From the NCBI GenBank assembly GCA_937124525.1, contig CAKZLA010000362.1, positions 1-7,553 on the forward strand: 7,553 nucleotides of DNA, read 5' to 3'. The first letter of the stretch is position 1; each line of letters begins with the position of its first letter. Positions 1 through 6,113 of this stretch are shown here, in pieces. The translations under genes and the position numbers were made by a program. The notes beneath the pieces were generated by a model that searched no databases, was not told the origin of the DNA, and saw only the letters and a list, made by a program, of their open reading frames with translations. Source of the DNA: an uncultured Desulfobacterium sp. Lineage in GTDB: Bacteria > Desulfobacterota > Desulfobacteria > Desulfobacterales > Desulfobacteraceae.

Positions 1-372
1 GTTAAGCTCAATATACGCCATGCATCGCAACAAATGAATTCCGCTTTCAATGGCTGTTGTATAAAAGCGATCTTCCCAAAAAGCTCCTTTCCGATTTTTG
101 CGGGAATTGTACGCTTGCCCTGTGCTGCCGGACACCAGCTGCATACTTTTGGAAATAACGTCTTTGCCACTGTCCACGGCCAGCAAGTGGATATGGTTGC
201 ATGTGACAGCATAGGTGAGCACCTTGAGTCCAAAGCGTTTTTTAGCTTCAAAAAGCCAGTCTCTCCAGATTTTTCTGTCCTTTTCAAATTTGAGAAGGTG
301 TTCTTTTTTATGACATCTGTGGGTGATATGCCATAAAAATCCTGGAATATGGAGTCTTTTTCTACGTGCCAT
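1..372 (-). CDS. REP-associated tyrosine transposase (RAYT, Y1/HUH), 5' part only
   Basis: Reading the minus strand from the ATG at 372 gives an open frame of 124 codons running off the left edge of the window, so the C-terminus is not visible. The protein begins MARRKRLHIPGFLWHITHRC, the usual start of the IS200-like Y1 transposase family found in RAYTs. Residues 63-68 read NHIHLL, which contains the HUH metal-binding pair (His-Ile-His). FWEDRFYTTAIES and LLRCMAYIELN further on are also typical of RAYTs. The catalytic tyrosine lies beyond the window. RAYTs are single-strand endonucleases that act on REP-type palindromes; here a matching palindrome and repeat (425-560) lie just upstream. No strong ribosome binding site precedes the ATG. 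Whether the gene is complete cannot be judged. Confidence 0.88.
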   Translation of the reverse strand, partial: MARRKRLHIPGFLWHITHRCHKKEHLLKFEKDRKIWRDWLFEAKKRFGLKVLTYAVTCNHIHLLAVDSGKDVISKSMQLVSGSTGQAYNSRKNRKGAFWEDRFYTTAIESGIHLLRCMAYIELN

Positions 373-424
373 GATAATCACTTAGAATCTAAAAATTAAT
401 AGAAGCCTTTTCCTATTAGAAAGT

Positions 425-560
425 AGGCCTTACCCCTCAATTATTGCTTAAAACACCCTTTTTGCCATCAAAAAGTATCCTCTAAGGCCTTTCTTGCCCA
501 TATTTATGACAACATTGTATATAAAAACGATAGGTTATCTGGGTCAGACCCTACTAATGG
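425..560. repeat. RAYT-associated dispersed repeat, copy C (core only)
   Basis: This 136-bp stretch aligns with the right halves of copies A (to about 4023) and B (to about 6113). Shared blocks include TTGCTTAAAA, CATCAAAAAGTA, TATATAAAAAC and, with B, the terminal GGGTCAGACCCT followed by CTAATGG or CTATTGG. It lies 52 bp upstream of the RAYT start codon and ends 10 bp from the stop codon of the full-length sugar transferase. It lacks the GC-rich left half that A and B share. I read it as the upstream end of the RAYT element, with A and B as non-autonomous relatives; that relation is inference. Confidence 0.7.
541..551. repeat. REP-like palindrome GGGTCAGACCC (copy C)
   Basis: A perfect 11-nt palindrome with five-base arms around a central A, at the outer end of copy C. 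The same 11 nt recur at 6094-6104 in copy B, where the pairing extends further. Copy A has only a decayed equivalent near 4008-4023. Short palindromes of this kind next to a RAYT gene are the expected substrate type for that enzyme family. Confidence 0.6.
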
Positions 561-570
561 CTTCGCCCTG

Positions 571-2607
571 CTATTTACTTCGGGCGCCTTTAAAGGCGAT
601 GTTGACAAAGGCGCGGTAGAAATAGCAGCATTGGGTTTTGATGGGATGGTTGAGATAGGATTTGATGTATCTTTTTTCTGAATCACAGATTTCTTCAAAG
701 GTTTCCGGGAGATCTGCGTAATAGGGGGGGATTAGACCGGGTCTTACCTTTTTTCTCAACTCCTTGAGTTCGGCATCGTATAGGCTTAGATAATGGAAAC
801 TTAAAGGACGGACCCCCACAATCTGTAAATCTCCCCTGAGCCAGTTGTAGAGCATGGGCAGCTCATCCAGCCACAGCTTTCGCATGATTTTGCCCCAGGT
901 GGTCATGCGAAAATCCTCTTTCAGTTTGCCCCCCTTTTGAAGTCCCTGCTGATCATACACATATTGTTGAAGGTATTCCGAATAGGGATGCATGGTTCTG
1001 AATTTATAGGTGTGAAGCACAGAGTTGTTGATGCCGGAGCGTTTGAGTTTCACAAAGGGACCATAGGTGGGACTGGTATCAAGAGATGTGGTTTTAACCT
1101 TCCGGGCGATGACGTACAAGCGTTTATCAATGACCGTTTCCGCCACAATCTCAAACCCGCAAAAACAGAGACGACCAAGGAACTCGGCCCGGGAAATCGC
1201 TCGATTTTTGCCATTTGTCATGGCGAAATATATCTTCTGGAGACAGGGAAGTTTGGGCATGACCCGCCTGAAACAAAAATCCAGCCCATAGACCATATGG
1301 GCCAAATATTTGGGAAATTTATTATATATCCACTGGTGATGGGTTTTAATGGTATGCCCATACCCCACAAAATAGCCTCCGGGCAGAAGCAGGTGATACA
1401 TCTGGAGAAAATGAAGATTAAGCCGCCGGATGTCGTTAAACTTACACAGGTTTAGATACAGCCTTACAAGCGCTCTGTCGGCATCGACATCAATGGGGTC
1501 ACAGCGCCGCTCAACGGATGTTTCCATGCAGAGCATGTCATCTATGTCAATGTGCTGATCAATGAAATCAAACAATTTTAAACACCCCGGCAACAGCCTT
1601 TTTTCCAATTTGTACCGGGCAGGCCTCATCTGCCTCTGCCGAATGGTGGCCAGGTCCACATCCAGGGGCAAGGCATCCTGCTGAAGCAGTTTTCTCACCA
1701 GATCAGCGGAAACAAGGTCCTGATCGGTTTTTGTATCTTTTCTGCCCCGAAAGTAGATACAGACAAAGCACCCCTCCAGTGCAGTGAGCAGCACCACCGT
1801 CCCCAGGGCCTGGAATCTGGAATACTGAAAGAGGCGAAAGGCAAAAATAACAACGGTGGTCACGGCCAGCATCACAATACCGGCCTTTAACCACTGCCAG
1901 ATATGAAAATAAATGTTTCTGTACTCTTTCATCACAAATTTCCCGGTCCCAAGGGAAACTACAAACCATACTCCCAACAGAACCAACAACAGCGCATCGT
2001 ACCCCGGCAGCAGACTTAAGTGTCCTCTTTTAATAAGCTGAACACAATAAAAGGAGATCAGAAGCAACATGACATCCACAACCAAAAGTGAATAGGAGAT
2101 ATCCATTTCAAACCGGAGATACTCCACGATTCCTTCCACTGAAAGTCTATCTGTACGCCTTCTGTTGACGGTTTTGTGATACAGGGACCATGCAACCGTT
2201 TCCAGAAAAAAAAGCAGCAGACAAGTACTGAAAATATGTTCTCTGGAATAACCAGGTAAGCCAAACACCACCACAAGAAATGCGACGGTGTAGGTGAGAT
2301 AAAGCACCGCCTTGAACAAGACAACCACACCGGTGCAGTACATGGAGAAGGAGACTGGCCGGAACTTTTTTGCAATGATGGATGTAATGAACCAGCACAG
2401 GTAAAAGAGCAGCAATAATCCGGTGTACTCCCGGGACAAAACAGGGGTGCCTCTTTTCAAATAATTGATCAAAAGAAATGAAAAGGTAAGTAGCGAAAAA
2501 TCAACCCCTGCGATCCATGCCGGAGACAAAAGACCATTGTTTTCAGATGATCTGTGATCATAATCAAACTTTGCATTCAAGGCATAGCCTTGCTTCATGG
2601 TTTCCAT
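571..2607 (-). CDS. Membrane-bound bacterial sugar transferase with duplicated TM module (ST1)
   Basis: 678 residues. The C-terminal part (about 510-678) is a polyprenyl-phosphate hexose-1-phosphate transferase domain of the type that starts exopolysaccharide or O-antigen repeat units. Visible motifs are KFRTM (535-539), the catalytic Asp-Glu pair in WLDELPML (D581, E582), GDLQIVGVRP (592-601) and VRPGLIPPYYADLP (621-634). Residues about 30-146 and 171-290 are two similar hydrophobic modules of about four membrane helices each. Both contain a VD..LL..SF....(K)RG....Y..LLL...WF..S...KF pattern, so this is an internal duplication. Residues about 330-505 resemble a methyltransferase-like Rossmann domain (LLLPGGYFVG, then SRAEFLGRLCFCGFEIV) without an obvious SAM-binding loop. 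The re-entrant membrane helix normally just before KFRTM is not evident. The ATG at 2607 follows AAGAAGGTG on the minus strand; it is 4 nt from the VanZ-remnant stop, as in the second copy, implying translational coupling. The exact sugar is unknown. Confidence 0.85.
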   Translation of the reverse strand: METMKQGYALNAKFDYDHRSSENNGLLSPAWIAGVDFSLLTFSFLLINYLKRGTPVLSREYTGLLLLFYLCWFITSIIAKKFRPVSFSMYCTGVVVLFKAVLYLTYTVAFLVVVFGLPGYSREHIFSTCLLLFFLETVAWSLYHKTVNRRRTDRLSVEGIVEYLRFEMDISYSLLVVDVMLLLISFYCVQLIKRGHLSLLPGYDALLLVLLGVWFVVSLGTGKFVMKEYRNIYFHIWQWLKAGIVMLAVTTVVIFAFRLFQYSRFQALGTVVLLTALEGCFVCIYFRGRKDTKTDQDLVSADLVRKLLQQDALPLDVDLATIRQRQMRPARYKLEKRLLPGCLKLFDFIDQHIDIDDMLCMETSVERRCDPIDVDADRALVRLYLNLCKFNDIRRLNLHFLQMYHLLLPGGYFVGYGHTIKTHHQWIYNKFPKYLAHMVYGLDFCFRRVMPKLPCLQKIYFAMTNGKNRAISRAEFLGRLCFCGFEIVAETVIDKRLYVIARKVKTTSLDTSPTYGPFVKLKRSGINNSVLHTYKFRTMHPYSEYLQQYVYDQQGLQKGGKLKEDFRMTTWGKIMRKLWLDELPMLYNWLRGDLQIVGVRPLSFHYLSLYDAELKELRKKVRPGLIPPYYADLPETFEEICDSEKRYIKSYLNHPIKTQCCYFYRAFVNIAFKGARSK

Positions 2608-2729
2608 GTCTTCACCTTCTTAGTTTAAATATTTTTTTAATCATTACCGGGAAAATGTCCAAGGCATTTGCAAGGATGTCGTAAAGGTTAAAGGTGCGGG
2701 TGGGGATTGTATATTGAATTAATTTGAGG
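2164..2729. repeat. 566-bp direct repeat, copy 1
   Basis: Aligns without gaps to 6113-6678 at a constant offset of 3949 bp. By hand count there are about 48 mismatches, so about 91-92% identity. It covers the first ~148 codons of the sugar transferase, the 4-nt gap and the last ~38 codons of the VanZ-like gene. Similarity stops abruptly at both ends: near 2164 the match to copy 2 ends where repeat B begins, and near 2729 where the VanZ sequence is lost. The two copies are in the same orientation and bracket the TA-bearing insert. Confidence 0.9.
2612..2729 (-). pseudogene. 3' remnant of VanZ-like gene
   Basis: The minus-strand frame ending in TGA at 2612-2614 translates to LIQYTIPTRTFNLYDILANA followed by LDIFPVMIKKIFKLRR. 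This is almost the same as the C-terminus of the intact VanZ-like protein at 6561-6962; differences include T for I and D for G. About 38 codons remain, after which the sequence diverges completely, so the first two thirds of the gene are missing. It keeps the AGAAGG that serves as the ribosome binding site for the downstream sugar transferase, so it may still matter for translation of that gene. Confidence 0.85.
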
Positions 2730-3093
2730 ATCAGAGCAGGTTTTGTATGTCCGGATTTTCGAGGATTAGTGTGGCTGGGATATGATTGCTATGTGCAATT
2801 TTCGGTGTATACGCATCAGCGACTATGAATTTTCACACAAATCCGTGATGAGCCCGAAATAATACATCTTTGTTATGACAAGGTGCTCGTGTTCAAGAAA
2901 AACAGTTAGAGCAAGGCTTATATCCCAAAAACTAAAGCATTTATCGAGGTCAGCCCCCGCTAACTACTTCCCCTCTTATTTTATTTGGGGACTTGATCAC
3001 ACCACCGTTCACCTTAAACGCTCGGTTAATCAACGGTGTCTGATCCAGTCAAGTGCTGACAATAAATCGTTGACTATATACTTTTTTTGATAT
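2730..3093. other. Gene-poor junction region between VanZ remnant and hicA
   Basis: About 360 bp with no ORF that I can recognise on either strand. One minus-strand frame (starting near 2817) gives a short readable tail ending NHIPATLILENPDIQNLL before a TGA, but it has stops upstream and no family resemblance I can name. The region contains the long imperfect palindrome at 2991-3054 and a possible promoter for hicAB. It begins exactly where the 566-bp direct repeat ends, so it is one flank of the inserted segment. Confidence 0.5.
2991..3054. repeat. Long imperfect palindrome
   Basis: Complementary segments run outward from a CT centre at 3021-3022. TTAAACG (3014-3020) faces CGGTTAA (3023-3029), ACCGTT (3004-3009) faces AACGGT (3032-3037), GATCA (2995-2999) faces TGATC (3041-3045), and ACTT (2991-2994) faces AAGT (3051-3054). 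Mismatches and bulges separate the paired blocks. As folded single-stranded DNA it would form a ~60-nt hairpin with extrahelical bases. Possible roles are a recombination site, a mobile-element end or a structured leader upstream of hicAB; none can be chosen from sequence alone. Confidence 0.5.
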
Positions 3094-3096
3094 ATT
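3070..3096 (+). promoter_or_regulatory. Possible hicAB promoter
   Basis: TTGACT (3070-3075) followed after 15 bp by TATATT (3091-3096) resembles a sigma-70 promoter with a short spacer. It overlaps the start of the hicA reading frame, so if used, the hicA start would lie at or upstream of the transcription start. That casts doubt on either the promoter or the translation of hicA. Confidence 0.25.
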
Positions 3097-3291
3097 TTTA
3101 AAGATATAAATGGTAAGAAACTAATAAAAATATTAGAACAAAACAACTGGCAGATTATTCGGGTCCGAGGTAGCCACCATTTACTGTCTGATGGATTAAA
3201 AACGGTTTCCGTGCCTGTCCATGGCAAAAAAGAGGTAGGAATTGGCCTCTTAAAGGCAATCGAAAAACAAACAGGAGTCAAATTGAAATGA
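3094..3291 (+). CDS. hicA: HicA-type mRNA interferase toxin, start codon not canonical
   Basis: The frame open from 3091 to the TGA at 3289-3291 encodes FKDINGKKLIKILEQNNW, then RVRGSHHLLSDG, VSVPVHGKKEVGIGLLKAIE and KQTGVKLK. This is a nearly full HicA fold (usually about 60-80 residues), a double-stranded-RNA-binding-like mRNA interferase. The GSHH motif carries the conserved catalytic histidine. The stop overlaps the hicB start (ATGA), the classic hicAB arrangement. Odd point: there is no in-frame ATG, GTG or TTG. The family usually begins M-K-x-I-x-G, but here TTT stands where ATG is expected and the next upstream codons are ATT, TAT and a TGA stop. I place the start at ATT (3094) provisionally. 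The gene may be translationally dead or start at a rare ATT codon. Confidence 0.75.
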   Translation: MFKDINGKKLIKILEQNNWQIIRVRGSHHLLSDGLKTVSVPVHGKKEVGIGLLKAIEKQTGVKLK

Positions 3292-3707
3292 AAATTGAAT
3301 ATCCGGTACAGATAACAAAAGAAGAAGACGGCCTATTCTTTGTTTCTTTTCCCGACATCGAAGAGGCAATGACCCAAGGGGAAACTATAGAAGAAGCACT
3401 TTTTAACGCTTCTGAAGTTCTCACTCTCACCATAGAGTTCCGCCTTGACGAAGAACAGGAAATTCCAAAACCTTCTAATATAACTGGCAAAGATATTCAT
3501 TTGATTTCTCCCGACGTGAAGGTGCAGGCGGCTCTACTTGTTCGCAAGGCGCGGGAGGGCAAATCGCTGGCAAATCTGGCCCGCGCCCTTGAGACTTCAT
3601 GGCCTTCAGTCAAGCGCCTTGAAAATCCCCACAATTCACCAACTCTGAAAATGCTTGATAAGGCTGCTGCTGCTCTTGGTAAAAAGCTTGTGTTAAGTTT
3701 TGAATAA
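3288..3707 (+). CDS. hicB: HicB-family antitoxin with C-terminal HTH
   Basis: 139 residues. The N-terminal part (1-60) is the HicB fold: YPVQITKEEDGLFFVSFPDI, then the EAMTQGETIEEAL..ASEVL pattern and IPKPS. Residues about 78-135 form a helix-turn-helix domain (LVRKAREGKSLANLARAL, then PSVKRLENPHNSPTLKMLDK) that would bind the operon's own promoter. HicB normally binds and silences HicA and represses transcription. The ATG at 3288 overlaps the hicA stop and is preceded by CAGGAG (3272-3277), a good ribosome binding site. The antitoxin is intact even though its partner lacks a normal start codon, which would make an inactivated toxin harmless to the host. Confidence 0.92.
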   Translation: MKIEYPVQITKEEDGLFFVSFPDIEEAMTQGETIEEALFNASEVLTLTIEFRLDEEQEIPKPSNITGKDIHLISPDVKVQAALLVRKAREGKSLANLARALETSWPSVKRLENPHNSPTLKMLDKAAAALGKKLVLSFE

Positions 3708-3778
3708 TCAAAAAAGGGAACAGATCAAGTAACCCACATCTGCCAAAAAAATATTTAGTGGTTTTTGCACAGTACCTT

Positions 3779-3801
3779 GTTCAGGCGCGGAGCGTCGGGA
3801 C
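3779..3801. repeat. Hairpin 1 of repeat A
   Basis: GTTC-A-GGCGC, loop GGA, GCGTC-G-GGAC: nine pairs with one A/G mismatch. The copy in repeat B (5860-5882) has C where A has T (3795), changing a G-T wobble to a G-C pair, so pairing is kept in both. Confidence 0.6.
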
Positions 3802-3804
3802 AAG

Positions 3805-3824
3805 GTGCTGGACCCAGTCAGCAC
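3805..3824. repeat. Hairpin 2 of repeat A
   Basis: GTGCTGGAC and GTCAGCAC pair with a single bulged G around a 3-nt loop (CCA). In repeat B (5886-5905) the stem is identical and only the loop differs (GAA). The two hairpins are separated by only 3 nt. Confidence 0.6.
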
Positions 3825-4054
3825 CGCGTTTCACGGTGACGCAGCCGCCGCAGTACAAACAGGCATACTCCCCCCCCAATAACACCAATAAGCCAAGCCT
3901 GACCCCACTATACCCTTGCTTAAAAGCCCCTTTGGGGCATCAGAAAGTGCAGCCAAAGCCCTTATCTATCCACATTTTAAATAACGTTATATATAAAAAC
4001 AAAAGCTTACCTGGACAAAACCCAAGAACTCTTACACTAACTACACCATTACTT

Positions 4055-4083
4055 TTGACAATGCAGCATTTTTTTGATATACA
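4055..4083 (+). promoter_or_regulatory. Sigma-70 type promoter for abiEi-abiEii
   Basis: A perfect -35 box TTGACA (4055-4060), 17-bp spacer and TATACA (4078-4083) lie about 45 bp upstream of the abiEi ATG, just after the end of repeat A. A second, consensus -10 hexamer TATAAT occurs at 4089-4094 but lacks a well-spaced -35. AbiEi antitoxins commonly repress their own promoter, so an operator may overlap here, though I see no clear inverted repeat. Confidence 0.65.
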
Positions 4084-4126
4084 GAAAGTATAATTTTTTA
4101 TAGACTTTGTGTCCACCTGGAGCATT

Positions 4127-4666
4127 ATGAAAAAAACTGAGGCTTTTACTGTTCTTCGTTGCTGGGATAAAAAAGGACGATATGTATTTACTAAACGGGA
4201 TTTGTCCAAACTTTTTTTTAAAGACAATTCCAAAACATTTACTGAAGGTATCAATCGTCTGGTCCATGAAGGGTGGCTTATCCGTGCCTGTCGTGGAATT
4301 TATATCAACCCCCACGCACATTCCTTTGACGGTTATGTGATCGAAAGAATAGCTGTTGCCTTACGTCGTGGTGAGTATAATTATGTCAGTCTTGAATCAA
4401 TGCTGTCGGAATATGGAATGATTTCACAGATTCTCATTGACAGGTTAACAGTGATGACAACCGGGCGTAAGGGGACATTTAACACGCACTATGGTGTTAT
4501 CGAATTTACCCACACAAAACAATCTGTAACTAATATTCTTTCATTTATACAAAGGATTAAAGGGAGGCCTTTGCCTGTGGCGACCAGGGAGACTGCCTGG
4601 AGGGATCTCAAGAGGGTTGGCAGAAATATTCAAATGGTAAATAAGGCTGCGTTATATGTTTCATGA
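4127..4666 (+). CDS. abiEi: AbiEi-family antitoxin (type IV TA)
   Basis: 179 residues from the ATG at 4127. That ATG is preceded by GGAG (4119-4122) at a 4-nt spacing, so I prefer it to the in-frame GTG at 4109. Residues 1-60 form a winged helix-turn-helix: YVFTKRDLSKLFF, then FTEGINRLVHEGWLIRACRG and IYIN, the AbiEi N-terminal pattern. The rest (YVSLESMLSEYGMISQ, then RLTVMTTGRKGTFNTHYGVI) matches the C-terminal part of AbiEi-like antitoxins. Such proteins repress the operon and counter AbiEii without binding it directly (type IV). The stop overlaps the abiEii start by 11 nt, so the two are co-translated. The promoter is immediately upstream, and the whole pair lies between repeats A and B. 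Confidence 0.87.
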   Translation: MKKTEAFTVLRCWDKKGRYVFTKRDLSKLFFKDNSKTFTEGINRLVHEGWLIRACRGIYINPHAHSFDGYVIERIAVALRRGEYNYVSLESMLSEYGMISQILIDRLTVMTTGRKGTFNTHYGVIEFTHTKQSVTNILSFIQRIKGRPLPVATRETAWRDLKRVGRNIQMVNKAALYVS

Positions 4667-5585
4667 AAAAAAAACCCTGACAAAACTCGTTGATAAAGCT
4701 ATGAAAATGGACGGGCATACACATATGCGGCCTGTCATAGAAAAAGAGTTACTGCACTATGATATCCTGTTTGTTTTGGACAAGGAAAAATTGCTTGATA
4801 AACTGACCTTTCAGGGGGGGACATCACTTCGATTGTGCTATGGGGCTGTCAGGTTCAGTGAAGATTTGGATTTTGTTGGAGGACGTAGTTTTGCTTCAGG
4901 TCATCTAACAGAAATGAAATCCTGTATTGAACATTATATTGGATCAAAATATGGGTTGGACGTTATAGTTAAAGAGCCCAAAGAGATGGCTCAGGAACCC
5001 CAATACAGGGATATCCAGGTTGATAAATGGCAGATTACGGTTATCAGTGAACCTGGTCGCCGCCATTTACCCAGACAAAAGATAAAAATTAAGGTGGCTA
5101 ATATTCCTGCATATTCAAAGATCCCCCGTTCTTTGCAGCAAAATTATGAGTTCTTACCGGATGGATATGCAGATACCCTTGTCATGGTGGAGTCTCTGGA
5201 GGAAATCATGGCAGACAAATTGATTTCGTTGGTAAACTGCCAGGCTTATATCCGTCACCGTGATATTTGGGATTTGAGATGGCTCAGACAGCAAGGTGTA
5301 CAGATTAACGTTGAATTTATCAAAGCCAAACTTTTGGATTACAAGGTTATTGATTATTTTAAAAAACTTGAAAAAATGCGGTTAAGATTACCTGAGATCA
5401 TTCATGGAAAAGCTTTTCGGGATCAGATGTCCAGGTTTATTCCTTTGGATGTCCAAGAACGTACATTATTCAAGGAGAAGTTCTATGTTTTTTTGACAAA
5501 TGAAACTGATCTATTGTTTCAAGGGCTTGCCCAGATTTTAAACACCAAAGATAAAAAAGAATGGGGTGATGAATTTTTAATCTGA
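4656..5585 (+). CDS. abiEii: AbiEii-family nucleotidyltransferase toxin
   Basis: 309 residues, close to the usual length for this family. The nucleotidyltransferase signature is clear: FQGGTSLRLCYGAVRFSEDLDF at residues 52-73, with GGTS, Arg66 and the metal-binding Asp70 and Asp72. Further conserved elements are KIKIKVANIPAY (142-153) and ESLEEIMADKLISL (179-192, Lys188), followed by RHRDIWDLRWL (200-210). AbiEii toxins are DUF1814-type nucleotidyltransferases; studied relatives add nucleotides to tRNA acceptor stems or block growth during phage infection. All catalytic positions that I can check are intact, so the toxin is probably active and needs AbiEi. The ATG at 4656 overlaps the 3' end of abiEi, preceded by a weak AAGG. 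Confidence 0.92.
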   Translation: MFHEKKTLTKLVDKAMKMDGHTHMRPVIEKELLHYDILFVLDKEKLLDKLTFQGGTSLRLCYGAVRFSEDLDFVGGRSFASGHLTEMKSCIEHYIGSKYGLDVIVKEPKEMAQEPQYRDIQVDKWQITVISEPGRRHLPRQKIKIKVANIPAYSKIPRSLQQNYEFLPDGYADTLVMVESLEEIMADKLISLVNCQAYIRHRDIWDLRWLRQQGVQINVEFIKAKLLDYKVIDYFKKLEKMRLRLPEIIHGKAFRDQMSRFIPLDVQERTLFKEKFYVFLTNETDLLFQGLAQILNTKDKKEWGDEFLI

Positions 5586-5777
5586 CGTCTATGTTCTGAG
5601 GGGTAGTTGACTCATATTTAGGGACTTCACCGAAAATAGACTACCACTATGTCCAGTTTAATATCTTGATATTGCATTATAAAAAATTTTAATTTGGTAG
5701 TTTATTATCATCCAAGTCCCTTAGCATTGATGGCCATAACTCTTTGATGAGATCAAGTCAATTGGAATGATGAAATT
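5586..5777. other. Intergenic region after abiEii
   Basis: AT-rich, no recognisable gene. It contains widely spaced inverted words: GGTAGT (5602-5607) with ACTACC (5640-5645), and GGGACTT (5621-5627) with AAGTCCC (5714-5720). These could be remnants of an inserted element but are too short to call. Confidence 0.4.
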
Positions 5778-5805
5778 AAAAACTTGGCCTGGAGGCAAGG
5801 TTTTT
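5778..5805. terminator. Rho-independent terminator candidate, possibly bidirectional
   Basis: AAAAACTTGGCC, loop TGGA, GGCAAGGTTTTT. The arms pair over about eleven positions with two single-base bulges, ending in five T on the plus strand and, read from the other side, five T on the minus strand. It lies about 190 bp after the abiEii stop, so it could end that transcript. No gene reads towards it from the right without first crossing repeat B. Confidence 0.5.
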
Positions 5806-5837
5806 AACGAGTGAATAATCCCGGTGCTGATCTGCGT

Positions 5838-5858
5838 AGGGTGTCCAGCCCAACACCC
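5838..5858. repeat. Inverted repeat AGGGTGT / ACACCCT at the left edge of repeat B
   Basis: AGGGTGT (5838-5844) and ACACCCT (5852-5858) are perfect complements separated by 7 nt. The hairpin adds to the two hairpins inside copy B immediately to the right. Copy A does not have it. Confidence 0.45.
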
Positions 5859-6113
5859 TGTTCAGGCGCGGAGCGCCGGGACAAAGTGCTGGACGAAGTC
5901 AGCACCGCGATTCACGATGGCGCAGCCGCCGCGGTACAAACAGGCATACTTTACCCCCCAATAACACCAATAAGCCAAGCCTGACCCCACTATCCCTTGC
6001 TTAAAAGCCCCTTTTTAGCATCAAAAAGTACATCCTAAGCCCTTTTTAGCCCATATATTCGGCGACATAATATATAAAAACAAGTACTTAGCGGGGTCAG
6101 ACCCTGCTATTGG
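5855..6113. repeat. Dispersed repeat, copy B (GC-rich hairpin half plus RAYT-like core)
   Basis: Direct-orientation partner of copy A; the best-preserved copy. Hairpins at 5860-5882 and 5886-5905 match those of A. The 40 nt at 5954-5993 are identical to A. The core (about 5982-6099) is bounded by inverted ends TGACCCCACT (5982-5991) and AGCGGGGTCA (6090-6099), nine of ten bases complementary, giving a MITE-like outline. The right end shares GGGTCAGACCCT and a CTA-T-TGG tail with copy C, and directly abuts the truncated sugar transferase, supplying that frame's stop codon. Confidence 0.8.
6089..6109. repeat. REP-like palindrome, extended form (copy B)
   Basis: AGCGGGGTCAGACCCTGCT with one extra flanking T-A pair: ten-base arms around a single central A, with one G-T pair. 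It contains the same 11-nt heart as 541-551. This is the longest form of the palindrome in the window. Confidence 0.6.

Larger units (their letters stand above)
3774..4023. repeat. Dispersed repeat, copy A (GC-rich hairpin half plus RAYT-like core)
   Basis: About 250 bp, aligned to copy B (5855-6104). The left half (3774-3870) is GC-rich and carries two hairpins. The centre contains 40 nt identical in both copies (3872-3911), including AATAACACCAATAAGCC and TGACCCCACT. The right part aligns with copies B and C and includes TATATAAAAAC. The right-end palindrome is degraded in this copy (ACCTGGACAAAACCC), so A looks like the oldest or most decayed. It lies between hicB and the abiE promoter, in the same orientation as B. 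Confidence 0.8.

Noticed and set aside
564..586. CGCCC/GGGCG hairpin around the sugar transferase stop as a terminator
   Set aside because: Five-base stem with a 13-nt loop and no T-tract on the minus strand; too weak to call.
937..1455. 172-codon plus-strand ORF
   Set aside because: It is antisense to the sugar transferase catalytic and methyltransferase-like regions, which are clearly coding on the minus strand.
2875..3090. 71-codon plus-strand ORF before hicA
   Set aside because: Low-complexity basic product, no ribosome binding site or family resemblance, and it crosses the long palindrome.
3758..4093. 111-codon plus-strand ORF running through repeat A
   Set aside because: It lies entirely over the repeat and promoter, copy B does not keep the frame, and the product has no recognisable pattern.
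5848..5950. Integron attC site in repeat B (GCCCAAC fits the RYYYAAC core-site pattern, followed by hairpins)
   Set aside because: No matching GTTRRRY partner at the other end, copy A lacks GCCCAAC, and no integrase is in the window.
425..6113. CRISPR array suggested by three related repeats
   Set aside because: The copies are over 100 bp, diverged and kilobases apart, with no regular spacing.
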